NCBI GenBank assembly: GCA_019694575.1
Contig: JAIBBR010000045.1
Coordinates: forward strand, 1 to 36,163
Direction: 5' to 3'
DNA length: 36,163 bases
Source: Myxococcaceae bacterium
Lineage (GTDB): Bacteria; Myxococcota; Myxococcia; Myxococcales; Myxococcaceae
Positions 14,860-22,849 of this stretch are shown piece by piece (the first letter of the stretch is position 1; each line of letters opens with the position of its first letter). The notes beneath the pieces are model-generated. The model had not been told where the DNA came from, made no database searches, and was given only the letters and a program-made list of their open reading frames with translations. The translations under genes and the position numbers were made by a program.

Positions 14860-15597
14860 TCACTCGTCGTCGTCGGGGTAGTCGGGCATTACCTGCTTCT
14901 TGGGCATGGCCGTCGGCTTGGCGGGCACAAAGAGTACCCGGCGCAAGTAGTCTTCGCCCTCGGCATTGGCGGTAACCCCTTTCACCGAAGCGGTGGCCTT
15001 GAGCAGCCGGGCGCGGTCTTCAACGCCCATCATCGTCACTGCATAGAAGCGGCCCAACTTGGCAGACTTTTCAGCGAGGGTTTTGCCCAGCGCTTCCAGC
15101 ACCGGGTCGGGGGCGACGTCTACCGTGTTTTCGAGCGGCTCACGCTTCGTGGCGCGGGGCGGAGTGCTGGGCCGGGCAGGGGCTTGCGCGGGCGCCTGAC
15201 TTTGGGCCTGGCCGTTGGGGTGGCCATTCTGCTTGGGGGCCCGGGCTTGCGCCGGTGCGGCCTGCGGTGCGGCCACCAGCTTGGGCTCGGGAAAAGCACC
15301 CATGCCGAGCGACACCCAGCGCTTCTCGGTGTTGGGGCGATTGACGACCTTGTTCACCAAGAACTGAATCGAGTCGATGAGGTAATTGCGCTTACCGGGA
15401 GGAGACGCCGGCACCTCTCCCTGAAAATGCACCGCCACCGCGATGCCACCGTCAGCCGCGTCTTGAAAGTCGAGCTTGGCGGGAAAGTCCATCAACTTCA
15501 GAATGTCGGTGAGCAGCTTCTCGACCTGGAGTCGTTTCTCAGCACCCGGCGCAGGCGTTTTCAGCACCGCCGGGGCGTTTGGGGTTACTTCGCTCAT
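14860..15597 (-). CDS. jag: Jag/KhpB-like protein with degenerate motifs
   Basis: 245 residues in the usual jag position behind yidC. Residues about 22-88 follow the type II KH domain of Jag (VEKLLTDILKLMDFPAKLD then YLIDSIQFLVNKVVNR), but the RNA-binding GxxG loop is replaced by VPASPPGKRN. A Pro/Ala/Gln-rich linker covers about 95-150. Residues about 165-228 align with the R3H domain (LGRFYAVTMMGVEDRARLL, then DYLRRVLFVP), yet the RxxxH signature has leucine for histidine. Jag proteins bind RNA and affect envelope synthesis in Gram-positives. With both signatures altered this copy may bind RNA differently or act by protein contact. Assignment rests on position plus weak similarity. It ends in an acidic DYPDDDE. 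Confidence 0.65.
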   Translation of the reverse strand: MSEVTPNAPAVLKTPAPGAEKRLQVEKLLTDILKLMDFPAKLDFQDAADGGIAVAVHFQGEVPASPPGKRNYLIDSIQFLVNKVVNRPNTEKRWVSLGMGAFPEPKLVAAPQAAPAQARAPKQNGHPNGQAQSQAPAQAPARPSTPPRATKREPLENTVDVAPDPVLEALGKTLAEKSAKLGRFYAVTMMGVEDRARLLKATASVKGVTANAEGEDYLRRVLFVPAKPTAMPKKQVMPDYPDDDE

Positions 15598-15724
15598 GAC
15601 GATGCGTGCTCCTCACCTACCCAAGGCTTAGGCCCGAAAGCGCACCCGGGTGTTTCTTGCCGCCCCCCCACTTGAAGAAGCGAAGCGACCGTTCAAACTG
15701 TTTGGCTGATGCTGCGGCGTACCG

Positions 15725-17449
15725 TCAAGTGCTCTTTCTTAGTTTGCCTAATTGGCTCGCCGGTTGGGCGACGCCTTTTTTCTCGAGGTATTTGCGCAGC
15801 GCGTATTGCTGGCCGATGGACAGCAGGTTGTTGGTGAAGATGTAGAGCGCCAAGCCGGCTGGGTAGTTCATCATCATCGCGGTGAAGACAATGGGCATTA
15901 CCCAGGTCATCAACCGGGCTTGCACCGGGTCCACCGTCATTTGTGGCTGCAATTTCTGGGTGATAATCATCGTCACGCCGAGCGCCAGCGGCAAGAGGTA
16001 CGTTGGGTCGGGGTACGTCAAGTCGCGCCAAATGGGCCCGAAGAAGGGCTCCCCGTACAAGTCGTAGCTGGTGCGCAGCGCATAGAAGAGCGCACCCCAA
16101 ATGGGGAACTGCAGCAAGAGCGGCAGGCACCCCTGAATCGGGTTGGCGCCGGTCTCTTGGTACAGCTTCATCGTTTCCATGCCCTGACGTTCACGGTCAT
16201 TGGGAAACTTCTTTTTGATTTCTTCCATGCGCGGGGCGAGCTTCTTCATCGCCTCGGCGCTCACCATGGCTTTGTGGGTCAGTGGGAGCAGCACAATCTT
16301 CGCCACCAGGGTGAGGAAAATAATCGAGAGGCCCCAGTTGCCGGTGAGGCGGTGAAAGAACTTCATCACCCACAGCAAAAGCTTGCAGATGGCGGCCCAC
16401 CAGCCGTAGTCAACGCTGCTTTCAAGCGCGGGGTGCGCAGTGCCCGCGGCGTTCATCGTTTGCAACAGCTCGAAGTCTTTGGGCCCCGCAAAGCCGCCGA
16501 AGCGGTAGGTCTGCTTTTGGCCTGCCGCCAGTTTAATGGGGAAAAACAACTCACTGCCGCGCGCTTCGTGCTCTACCGTGACGGTGCAGCGCCCATCTTG
16601 CGGTTTCTCGATTGGGTACGCCGCGGCGATGAAGTACTGCTGGTCTAACGCCGCGTAGTGGACAGTGCCGTTGAACGACTCGGGCGGCTTCTCGTCGGGG
16701 CGGCGGCGGTGCACCTTGTCAGCCACGCTGCACAGGGCCATTGCCTGGTTGCCAATGCCTCCGAAAAGGCTGGCCGCTTCTTCTTTGGCGGGGTCAATTT
16801 TGCGCCACAGGTGCATGCCCAGTTCACCGCTGGCTTCGGCCGCTGACGTGTTGGTGACGGTGACGTCGATGCCCATGGCGTAGCCGGCCTTGCTGTCCCA
16901 GTGAAACGTCTTTTCCAAAAGCCAGGGGCCCTTCTGCGCGCGAAAGCGCACGGTGTCGAAGGTGGCACCTTCGTCGAGAACTTCGTAGCGCGTGGTGGGC
17001 GGCAACGACTGCTCACCGGTAATCGACACGCTGAAAGGAGGCGGTTTGTTGAGCGCGGGCACCGCCAAGTTCATTTGGGGGCCGGTCTTGGGAGGCTTGC
17101 CAAAGAGCTGTTGGTAGCCTTCGACAATGGTCATTTTCACTTGCTCGCGCTCTTTGACGCCCTTCAAGAGCGCGCTCGAGAGTGAAGCGCCTTCGCTCGA
17201 GAAAGTCAGCGCGGTGTTGTTGCGTTCACGGGTGACTTCGCGCTTCGGCAATTCGACCGGCACCAGGGGGGCATCGCCAGGTTGCAGCACGGCGAGGGTG
17301 CCGGCGTCAGCGCTGACAGCCAGCGGGGCTTCAACCACCCCGGCATCAGCTGAACCGGGCACCGCGGCAGGGGTGGTGAACATCATCCACACCATGACCA
17401 AGGTCATTGAGAGGGTGATGGCCAAAAGCTGGCGTTTTTGAGCGTCCAT
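15725..17449 (-). CDS. yidC: Membrane protein insertase YidC
   Basis: 574 residues, Gram-negative type. TM1 is at the N-terminus (LLAITLSMTLVMVWMMF), followed by a long periplasmic domain (about 30-350). The conserved insertase core then has NWGLSIIFLTLVAKIVLLPL, a cytoplasmic coiled hairpin (MKKLAPRMEEIKKKFPNDR), LPLLLQFPIWGALFYALR and the last TM segments with TWVMPIVFTAMMMNYPAGLALY. The positively charged groove arginine is in the HRLTGNWGL area or nearby. It inserts membrane proteins with or without SecYEG. It follows yidD by 6 bp. A 127-bp gap separates it from jag. Confidence 0.98.
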   Translation of the reverse strand: MDAQKRQLLAITLSMTLVMVWMMFTTPAAVPGSADAGVVEAPLAVSADAGTLAVLQPGDAPLVPVELPKREVTRERNNTALTFSSEGASLSSALLKGVKEREQVKMTIVEGYQQLFGKPPKTGPQMNLAVPALNKPPPFSVSITGEQSLPPTTRYEVLDEGATFDTVRFRAQKGPWLLEKTFHWDSKAGYAMGIDVTVTNTSAAEASGELGMHLWRKIDPAKEEAASLFGGIGNQAMALCSVADKVHRRRPDEKPPESFNGTVHYAALDQQYFIAAAYPIEKPQDGRCTVTVEHEARGSELFFPIKLAAGQKQTYRFGGFAGPKDFELLQTMNAAGTAHPALESSVDYGWWAAICKLLLWVMKFFHRLTGNWGLSIIFLTLVAKIVLLPLTHKAMVSAEAMKKLAPRMEEIKKKFPNDRERQGMETMKLYQETGANPIQGCLPLLLQFPIWGALFYALRTSYDLYGEPFFGPIWRDLTYPDPTYLLPLALGVTMIITQKLQPQMTVDPVQARLMTWVMPIVFTAMMMNYPAGLALYIFTNNLLSIGQQYALRKYLEKKGVAQPASQLGKLRKST

Positions 17450-17455
17450 AGGGGG

Positions 17456-17737
17456 TCAAATTCCTTTAAAGGTTTCGCGCTTGGTGGGCACGGGGTCGAC
17501 CCCACCGGGGTGCAAGGGGTGGCAGCGCAGCAACCGTCGCGCGGCCAAATAAGTGCCCTTGAAGGGGCCGTGTTGTTGAAGCGCGTCGAGCGCATAGCGC
17601 GAACACGTGGGGTAAAAACGGCAGGTGTTGGGAGGCAGCGCGGGCGAAATCGCGAAGCGGTAAAAGCGAATGGGCAACACCAGCACCCACGTCAGCGCGC
17701 TCGACAGCGCGGCGAAAATTGTCTGCCATCGACCCAT
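17456..17737 (-). CDS. yidD: Membrane protein insertion efficiency factor YidD
   Basis: 93 residues, standard size. An N-terminal amphipathic or membrane-associated helix ([18 protein letters not shown]) precedes the Cys-containing core [19 protein letters not shown], then [17 protein letters not shown], the family signature. YidD helps YidC-dependent insertion. ATG start; 51 bp behind rnpA, 6 bp before yidC. Confidence 0.96.
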   Translation of the reverse strand: MGRWQTIFAALSSALTWVLVLPIRFYRFAISPALPPNTCRFYPTCSRYALDALQQHGPFKGTYLAARRLLRCHPLHPGGVDPVPTKRETFKGI

Positions 17738-17788
17738 TGCGTTTGGCTCTACCGCCTAGCACACCGGAAAAGAGAGAAGCACGGCCCC

Positions 17789-18178
17789 TTACCCTCGTTG
17801 GCTTTCAGCCTTTGAGGGAACCGCGGCCCGGCGTTTTTTGAGCTCGTGGCCCAATTTGACCATCGCTGCGCCGAGCGCCACGCTGGTCGCTGTTGCAGCC
17901 GGTACTTTTGCAATCACCACCACGTCTAAACCCGTGGGCCATTGCGCCTGTTCCTTACGAAACCACTCGCGCAAGTGCCGGCGCACGCGGTTGCGCACCA
18001 CCGCGCCACCCACTTTGCTTGAAACGGTGAGGCCCAGGCGGGTTTTGCCGGTGCGGTTATCGAGGGCGAGCGCCAACAACAGGTCGCTGTGGACCTTGAG
18101 CCCACGGTCCTGAATGAAAAGAAATTGCCGCCGCTTTCGCAGGCGTGACTCTTTGCGAAAGCGTTGCGTGCGCGACAC
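17789..18178 (-). CDS. rnpA: Ribonuclease P protein component
   Basis: 129 residues. Matches RnpA: N-terminal RLRKRRQFLFIQDRGLKVHSD, LGLTVSSKVGGAVVRNRVRR with the RNR motif that contacts RNase P RNA, then LDVVVIAK and a basic C-terminus. It is the protein cofactor for 5' maturation of tRNA. GTG start at 18178; 45 bp after rpmH in the conserved rpmH-rnpA-yidD-yidC order. Confidence 0.97.
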   Translation of the reverse strand: MSRTQRFRKESRLRKRRQFLFIQDRGLKVHSDLLLALALDNRTGKTRLGLTVSSKVGGAVVRNRVRRHLREWFRKEQAQWPTGLDVVVIAKVPAATATSVALGAAMVKLGHELKKRRAAVPSKAESQRG

Positions 18179-18223
18179 TTTTAAAAAACCGCAGCGAGAA
18201 AGAAATGAAGCGAAGACGTACGG

Positions 18224-18382
18224 CTATTTCTGGTACGCCTTGACGACCAAGCGCTTGCGGCCCTTGAGACGGCGGCGCTTCAGCACCTGGCGACCGGCCT
18301 TGGTTGAATTGCGTTTGCGAAAGCCGTGTGATCGGTTCCGACGAATCTTCGAGGGCTGGTAGGTGGGCTTGCGCTTGGCCAC
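18224..18382 (-). CDS. rpmH: 50S ribosomal protein L34
   Basis: 52 residues read directly from the minus strand: [16 protein letters not shown], then [18 protein letters not shown] and [13 protein letters not shown], ending AYQK. All hallmarks of L34 are there (TYQPS, HGFRKR, GRxVLxRRRxKGRxRL). GTG start at 18382 preceded by AAGGAG eight bases upstream. It has a good minus-strand promoter at 18419-18447 and lies divergent from dnaA across the putative origin. Confidence 0.97.
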   Translation of the reverse strand: MAKRKPTYQPSKIRRNRSHGFRKRNSTKAGRQVLKRRRLKGRKRLVVKAYQK

Positions 18383-18418
18383 GGATCGACTCCTTGAGAA
18401 ACTTTAAAAGAGGCGCGG

Positions 18419-18447
18419 CGTTTAACCCTTCTTGGCTAGGCCGTCAA
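18419..18447 (-). promoter_or_regulatory. Sigma-70-type promoter for rpmH
   Basis: On the minus strand TTGACG (18442-18447) is followed, with a 17-bp spacer, by TAAACG (18419-18424). The predicted start is about 30 bp ahead of the rpmH GTG, with the ribosome-binding site in between. The -35 is close to consensus, the -10 weaker. Confidence 0.5.
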
Positions 18448-18498
18448 CGCGGCGTTCGCCAAACCAATTTTGCCCATGCGAAAGATGACCCGTTGTCT

Positions 18499-18582
18499 TG
18501 TTGAAAAGAGCCCCAATGGGCTGTGGGAAACTCTGTGGAGAGTGTTGAAAAGTCGATTTTGAGACTGGGGATATGTGGAAAA
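18499..18582 (-). repeat. Array of five DnaA-like boxes
   Basis: Same-orientation motifs relative to TGTGGATAA: TGTTGAAAA (18499), TGTGGGAAA (18522), TGTGGAGAG (18534), TGTTGAAAA (18543) and TGTGGAAAA (18574). None is perfect; the last differs by one base, the others by two. The two TGTTGAAAAG copies form an exact 10-bp direct repeat. Uniform orientation next to the AT-rich stretch fits a DnaA filament starting array. Confidence 0.6.
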
Positions 18583-18665
18583 GCGCTCGCACCCACCGCT
18601 AAATCATTATTTTGCAAATAACGCACTAGTAGAAAAATGGTTTGTCAGTCTAAAACCGTAAATTC

Positions 18666-18707
18666 GACGAAACACGAGCGACGGTCAAAAAGTTGACGAA
18701 ATGCGAG
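18666..18707 (+). repeat. 13-bp direct repeat between AT-rich stretch and dnaA
   Basis: GACGAAACACGAG (18666-18678) and GACGAAATGCGAG (18695-18707) differ at two positions and start 29 bp apart. They may be binding sites for an origin regulator; no known factor was recognised. Confidence 0.4.
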
Positions 18708-18818
18708 GCCCTTTTTTCGAGACTTCGCGGGTTTGACTTTCAGGCTTGATCAGCGTCATTTCTTTCATGTAGAGAATGCGGCTCCCTTTTTTCTACCCGT
18801 TCTTTTCGAGGAACCCGC

Positions 18819-20168
18819 TTGGCCGCGATTGTGGAGAAAGCCGAAGTCTCCCACAGCCCCCAGATGCTCTGGGAAAGCGCGCTCAGTTCGCTGCGACGCC
18901 AGGGGGTTACTTACCCGGTTACCCAGTTAATGCAGCTGTCGCCGCTGGCGATGAGCAACGGCACGTTTGTGTTGGGAGTGGGCGATCGCTTCTTTCGCGA
19001 TTGGGTAGACGAGAACTATCGTGAGCTCATGGAAGACACGCTCTCGCTGATTGTCGGGGCCACGACCAAAATCGGCTTCGAGATTGTCGAGCAAGTGACG
19101 CACGTGGCGCCCGCGTTGCCGGCGGTTTCAGTGAACAGCATTCGCAGACCGACCCGCTTGAACGACCGCTTTACCTTCGAAACGTACGTAGTGGCCGACT
19201 CGAACCAGTTGCCGGCAGCCGCGGCGCACGCGGTGGCCGACAACCCGGGCCGTTCATACAACCCGCTCTTCATTTACGGCGGCACTGGCTTGGGCAAGAC
19301 GCACCTGCTGCACGCGGTGGGCAATCGCATTCTGGCCAAAGACCCTCAAGCGCGCATCGTCTATCTCTCGTCTGAAGAGTTCACCAACCAGTTCATCGAG
19401 AGCGTGCGTGATCACCGCATGACCGAGTTTCGCAAAAAATTTCGCGAAGAGTGCGATGTGCTGTTGATCGACGACATTCAGTTTTTGGGCAAGAAGCAAG
19501 AAACCCAGAACGAGTTCTTTTACACGTTCAATGCCCTGCACCAGATTGCCAAGGCCATTGTGCTCACCTCTGACACGGTGCCGTCAGACATTCCCGGTCT
19601 TGAAGAACGTCTGCGCTCGCGCTTCACGATGGGTTTGATTACCGACGTGCAAGAGCCGAACTTCGAAATGCGCGTGGCCATTTTGAACAAGAAGGCCACC
19701 GCCGACGGCTTTGAATTGCCCGACAAAGTAGCCAACTTCATTGCCCGTCACGTGCAGAAGAACGTGCGCGAGCTCGAAGGCGCGCTGATTAAACTCTCGG
19801 CCGTACATTCGTTGACACGGCAAGAAGTGACTGAAGACTTCGCCGCGCAGGTGCTCAAAGACATTATTCCTTCGCAGCGCCCACTCGACATGGAGCAAAT
19901 TCAGCGCGAAGTGGCGCGCTTCTACCGGCTCTCAGTCGAAGATTTGAAGGGCGACCGGCGCTTGAAGCACATCGCCCATGCGCGTCAGGTGGCAATGTAC
20001 TTGAGCCGTCACCTCACCAAAGCGTCACTGCCTGAGATTGGTCAGAAGTTCGGTAAAGACCATTCAACCGTTCTGTCTTCGGTTCGCAAAGTAGAGCACC
20101 AGCGCGAGACCGATGAAGCCATCAAGCGTGAGCTCGCTGAAATCACAGTGAAGCTCGGCGTGATGTAA
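18819..20168 (+). CDS. dnaA: Chromosomal replication initiator DnaA
   Basis: 449 residues, normal length. Domain I (1-85), a short domain II linker, then the AAA+ domain III with Walker A GGTGLGKTHLL (about 154-164), Walker B CDVLLIDDIQF and sensor regions; the C-terminal domain IV carries HIAHARQVAMYLSRHLTKAS and the DnaA signature GKDHSTVLSSVRKV, which binds DnaA boxes. The start is TTG 18819, supported by GAGGA nine bases upstream. DnaA-ATP opens oriC. The gene lies between two groups of DnaA-like boxes. dnaN, its usual neighbour, does not follow; a hairpin comes straight after the stop. Confidence 0.99.
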   Translation: MAAIVEKAEVSHSPQMLWESALSSLRRQGVTYPVTQLMQLSPLAMSNGTFVLGVGDRFFRDWVDENYRELMEDTLSLIVGATTKIGFEIVEQVTHVAPALPAVSVNSIRRPTRLNDRFTFETYVVADSNQLPAAAAHAVADNPGRSYNPLFIYGGTGLGKTHLLHAVGNRILAKDPQARIVYLSSEEFTNQFIESVRDHRMTEFRKKFREECDVLLIDDIQFLGKKQETQNEFFYTFNALHQIAKAIVLTSDTVPSDIPGLEERLRSRFTMGLITDVQEPNFEMRVAILNKKATADGFELPDKVANFIARHVQKNVRELEGALIKLSAVHSLTRQEVTEDFAAQVLKDIIPSQRPLDMEQIQREVARFYRLSVEDLKGDRRLKHIAHARQVAMYLSRHLTKASLPEIGQKFGKDHSTVLSSVRKVEHQRETDEAIKRELAEITVKLGVM

Positions 20169-20171
20169 CGC

Positions 20172-20193
20172 GCTTATTCAAATTCGAATAAGC
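20172..20193 (+). terminator. Hairpin just after dnaA
   Basis: GCTTATTC (20172-20179), loop AAATTC, GAATAAGC (20186-20193): a perfect 8-bp stem four bases after the dnaA stop. There is no T-run, so it could be a transcript-stabilising 3' hairpin, an attenuator or an origin element instead of an intrinsic terminator. Confidence 0.4.
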
Positions 20194-20666
20194 AGCCCGC
20201 CTGCACTGTTGAAGTGCGGTGGCTTCGCTCTATCAACGCGCTCAGGCATTGCTCGCCATTGCCGCATTCACCATCACCGCGCTCAGTTTGATGCCCACGC
20301 CTGCTCAGTAGCTCCTTGTGGAAAGCGCTGTGTGTTTCTTCGTGGGTCTTGCTGCCACATGTGGACAAACCACGCATGCAGCGCACAGCTGGCTGAATCG
20401 TTTGGAAAACCCGGCATCTTTCCACAGCGCGAGCATTTGTAAGCGCTTGGCTGATCAACTGCTTTTCGGCTTCTCCACAACTTTTGCGCCACTACTGCTT
20501 TCTCTATTGATTGACCTGAATTCTTTCACACCGTCATTACAGAAGAAGAGCTGTTGAAAACCGTGCCACGAAAAGGCGGAGCACAGGAACTAGAGCACCT
20601 ACACGAAACGATGAGACGATTCGGTTTGGTCGTTCACGCTTAAGCATCAACTTCAGGGAGAAGGTG
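20194..20666. other. Second DnaA-box region downstream of dnaA
   Basis: No gene. It contains four DnaA-like boxes: TGTGGAAAG (20317-20325), TGTGGACAA (20360-20368, one mismatch), CTTTCCACA (20418-20426) and TTCTCCACA (20471-20479, one mismatch), so two in each orientation, plus another TGTTGAAAA near 20552. The stretch 20480-20560 is comparatively AT-rich. This would be the second half of a bipartite origin of the kind known in Bacillus and Helicobacter, where boxes flank dnaA. Confidence 0.5.
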
Positions 20667-22847
20667 ATGCGTCTCATTCTGGCTGTAGCCACGTTGCTGG
20701 TGGCGTCGTCAGGTTGTCGAGAAGAAAAACTCGCGGCGGCGAGCGGGACAGTGGAGCTTTCTCCGACCCACTTCGACTTTGGCTCGGTCTATTCAGGCCA
20801 GTCGAGCACGATTGCGCTGCGAATTCGCAATGACAACCGCTTCACTGTTCCTCTGCAATGGTCGCTGCCCCAAGGGCCGTTTACGGCCTCTGACTTACCG
20901 GCCACCGCTAAAATGGGGCTCACCGAAGTGGTGCTGACCTTCGCGCCGCAAGGCGTGGGGAGCTTCGGAGGGATGATCAGCCTCGTCCCCGAAGGCTTCG
21001 AACCATTGCAAAGCTTTGTTTCAGGCACCGCCGTTGAGACGCCCGTTTGCCCGCAACTCGACGGTTGCACCCGAGCCGTCTTCGACCTTGCTCAAAACAA
21101 ATGCCTTGAAGTTGCACTGCCCGAAGGGAGCAGCTGCCAAGCCGCCACCGCTTGCATCGAAAATGGCGTCTGCGTGGCCGGCCGCTGCGTGGGAAAAGAA
21201 AAGAACTGCGACGATGGCAATGCCTGCACCATCGACGTGTGTAACGCCACGCTGGGTTGTGAGCATCTGCCGCGCCCTCCGTGCCCCGGTGACGGCAAGT
21301 GCGGCGTGGGCGTGTGCAACCCGGCAAATGGCTGTGAATTGGCTCCCGCGGCTGATGGCACCGCTTGCGGCCCGCAACAAACGTGCGACGCGGCGCAAGT
21401 GTGCATCGCCGGTGACTGCGTGGTGAGAGACCCGCCCGATGGTTACGTGTGTGCGCAGGCTTCTCCCTGCCAAGGCGAAGGGCGTTGCGTAGGCTCGGTG
21501 TGCAGCAGACCTGCTCCGTCGGTTTTACAACCCAGCTGGAGCTACGATTCGGTAGGTCCAGTGGCGCCTGACGGCAGCAGCACCGCAGAAGAGCTGCATG
21601 ACTTCGTGCTCGAGCCTTCAGGGGCGATGTCGCTCTCGGGCTTTTTTCGCAGTGCGCCCAAGCTGCGCATCAACACGCCGGAATCGAGCCAGGCCCAAGG
21701 GCCGGTGCGCCGCTGCATGTTGTGGGGCAACCGGTATATTTGCGCTGACTACCCCGCTGAAGTGAATGGCAAGGTGAGCGCGCTCAGCCTCAGCACGGCT
21801 GAAACGGTGTGGACCTTCGATTTGCGCGTGGCCCGGCCTGACCTGAACGCGATGACCCAGTCGCTCTTCATGGCACGCATGGCGGTGATGGGCAGCGACC
21901 GGCTGGCGGCGCTCTTCGAGGCGTACCCAAAAACGGGCTCGGGCTCGACGACGACACAATGCCGCCGCTACTTTTTGGTGGTGCTCAATGCCAAGGGCGA
22001 GTTGATCAGCGCTTCACCCGTGGTCGACCCCGTGCTCGACGAGTGCAACCACCCCCACCCCTATGGCTTTGGCGCTGACGCGATGGGCAACTTGTACATT
22101 TCGTTTTCGCCCACCATCACCCAGCCTGCGCCGTTGGTGCCCGGCTCGCCCACCATGGTGATGAGCTACACGAAAGATGGCATTTTTCGCTGGAAGTTCA
22201 TCGACCACGACTTGAAAGGCGGCGAGCTGGCGGTGGCGGGCGGCTTGCTCTACCCCGAGAACAGCCCCATGGCGGTGTTGAGCGCCACTGGCAAACCGGC
22301 TTTCGCGCTCGATGAAGCTTACGGGCGGGCGGTCATTACCAAAGAACGCACCGTGGTGGCCCCACGGGTGGGCTCAATGAGTGTCAATGGCTATGAGTCA
22401 GGGCTCAACACCCAGCGCTGGTTACACACGCTCAGCGCAGGGCAGTACTTCGTGTCAGACCAAATTCGCTTGGCGCAATGGGCGACCCGTTCGGGCCCGC
22501 GCAGCGTAGCGCTCACCTTCGTGGGTGATTTACTCACCAGCGACTATCAGCTGCATGCCATCGACACCCGCGACGGCAGCGAGGCATTTAGCTGCTCGAT
22601 GAGCTCGCCGTTTCGCACGCCTCCGCAAATGTTCGAAGTCGGTACCGGCATGATGGGCGTGATGGAAGGCTCGAATACCTGCGGCAAGTGCGACCCGCCG
22701 TTCGCTTCGAGCAGCGCCGCGTTTCACACGTTTACGCTGCCGCTCATCGACTTGGCCCAAGAGCCTTGGCTGGGCGCTTTCGGCGGAGCGGGGCACGATC
22801 ACCGTGAAGAAGTGCTCGCGCCCCAGGGTGAACCGGGGCTGCACTAG
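20667..22847 (+). CDS. Large lipoprotein with ASH and Cys-rich repeats
   Basis: 726 residues from ATG 20667, with GGAGAAGG six bases upstream (a GTG lies just before it). Signal MRLILAVATLLVASSGC gives a probable lipid-attached Cys. Residues about 25-120 form an ASH/immunoglobulin-like domain (VELSPTHFDFGSVYSGQSS, typical DUF1573/CDRP style). About 125-285 is Cys-rich with myxobacterial-style repeats (CDDGNACTIDVCN, CGVGVCNPANGCE). The remaining 430 residues look like a beta-propeller or PQQ-type fold (repeated GxxYIS, TKDGIFRWKF, IDTRDGSEAF). Proteins of this layout are abundant on the surface of myxobacteria and mostly unstudied. Its role is unknown; it is co-oriented with dnaA and follows the box region. 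It meets the minus-strand HTH relic at its stop codon. Confidence 0.8.
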   Translation: MRLILAVATLLVASSGCREEKLAAASGTVELSPTHFDFGSVYSGQSSTIALRIRNDNRFTVPLQWSLPQGPFTASDLPATAKMGLTEVVLTFAPQGVGSFGGMISLVPEGFEPLQSFVSGTAVETPVCPQLDGCTRAVFDLAQNKCLEVALPEGSSCQAATACIENGVCVAGRCVGKEKNCDDGNACTIDVCNATLGCEHLPRPPCPGDGKCGVGVCNPANGCELAPAADGTACGPQQTCDAAQVCIAGDCVVRDPPDGYVCAQASPCQGEGRCVGSVCSRPAPSVLQPSWSYDSVGPVAPDGSSTAEELHDFVLEPSGAMSLSGFFRSAPKLRINTPESSQAQGPVRRCMLWGNRYICADYPAEVNGKVSALSLSTAETVWTFDLRVARPDLNAMTQSLFMARMAVMGSDRLAALFEAYPKTGSGSTTTQCRRYFLVVLNAKGELISASPVVDPVLDECNHPHPYGFGADAMGNLYISFSPTITQPAPLVPGSPTMVMSYTKDGIFRWKFIDHDLKGGELAVAGGLLYPENSPMAVLSATGKPAFALDEAYGRAVITKERTVVAPRVGSMSVNGYESGLNTQRWLHTLSAGQYFVSDQIRLAQWATRSGPRSVALTFVGDLLTSDYQLHAIDTRDGSEAFSCSMSSPFRTPPQMFEVGTGMMGVMEGSNTCGKCDPPFASSSAAFHTFTLPLIDLAQEPWLGAFGGAGHDHREEVLAPQGEPGLH

Positions 22848-22849
22848 GG

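Larger units (their letters stand above)
18383..18818. other. oriC: Candidate replication origin, rpmH-dnaA spacer
   Basis: This 436-bp spacer between divergent rpmH and dnaA is a classic origin position. It holds five DnaA-like boxes in one orientation (18499-18582), an AT-rich stretch at about 18600-18665 suitable as an unwinding element (with a TTATTTTGCAAATAA near-palindrome at 18607-18621), a 13-bp imperfect direct repeat at 18666-18707 and an inverted repeat GTCAA/TTGAC at 18684-18697. A possible dnaA -35 (TTGACT, 18733-18738) has no convincing -10. No gene is present. Confidence 0.75.
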
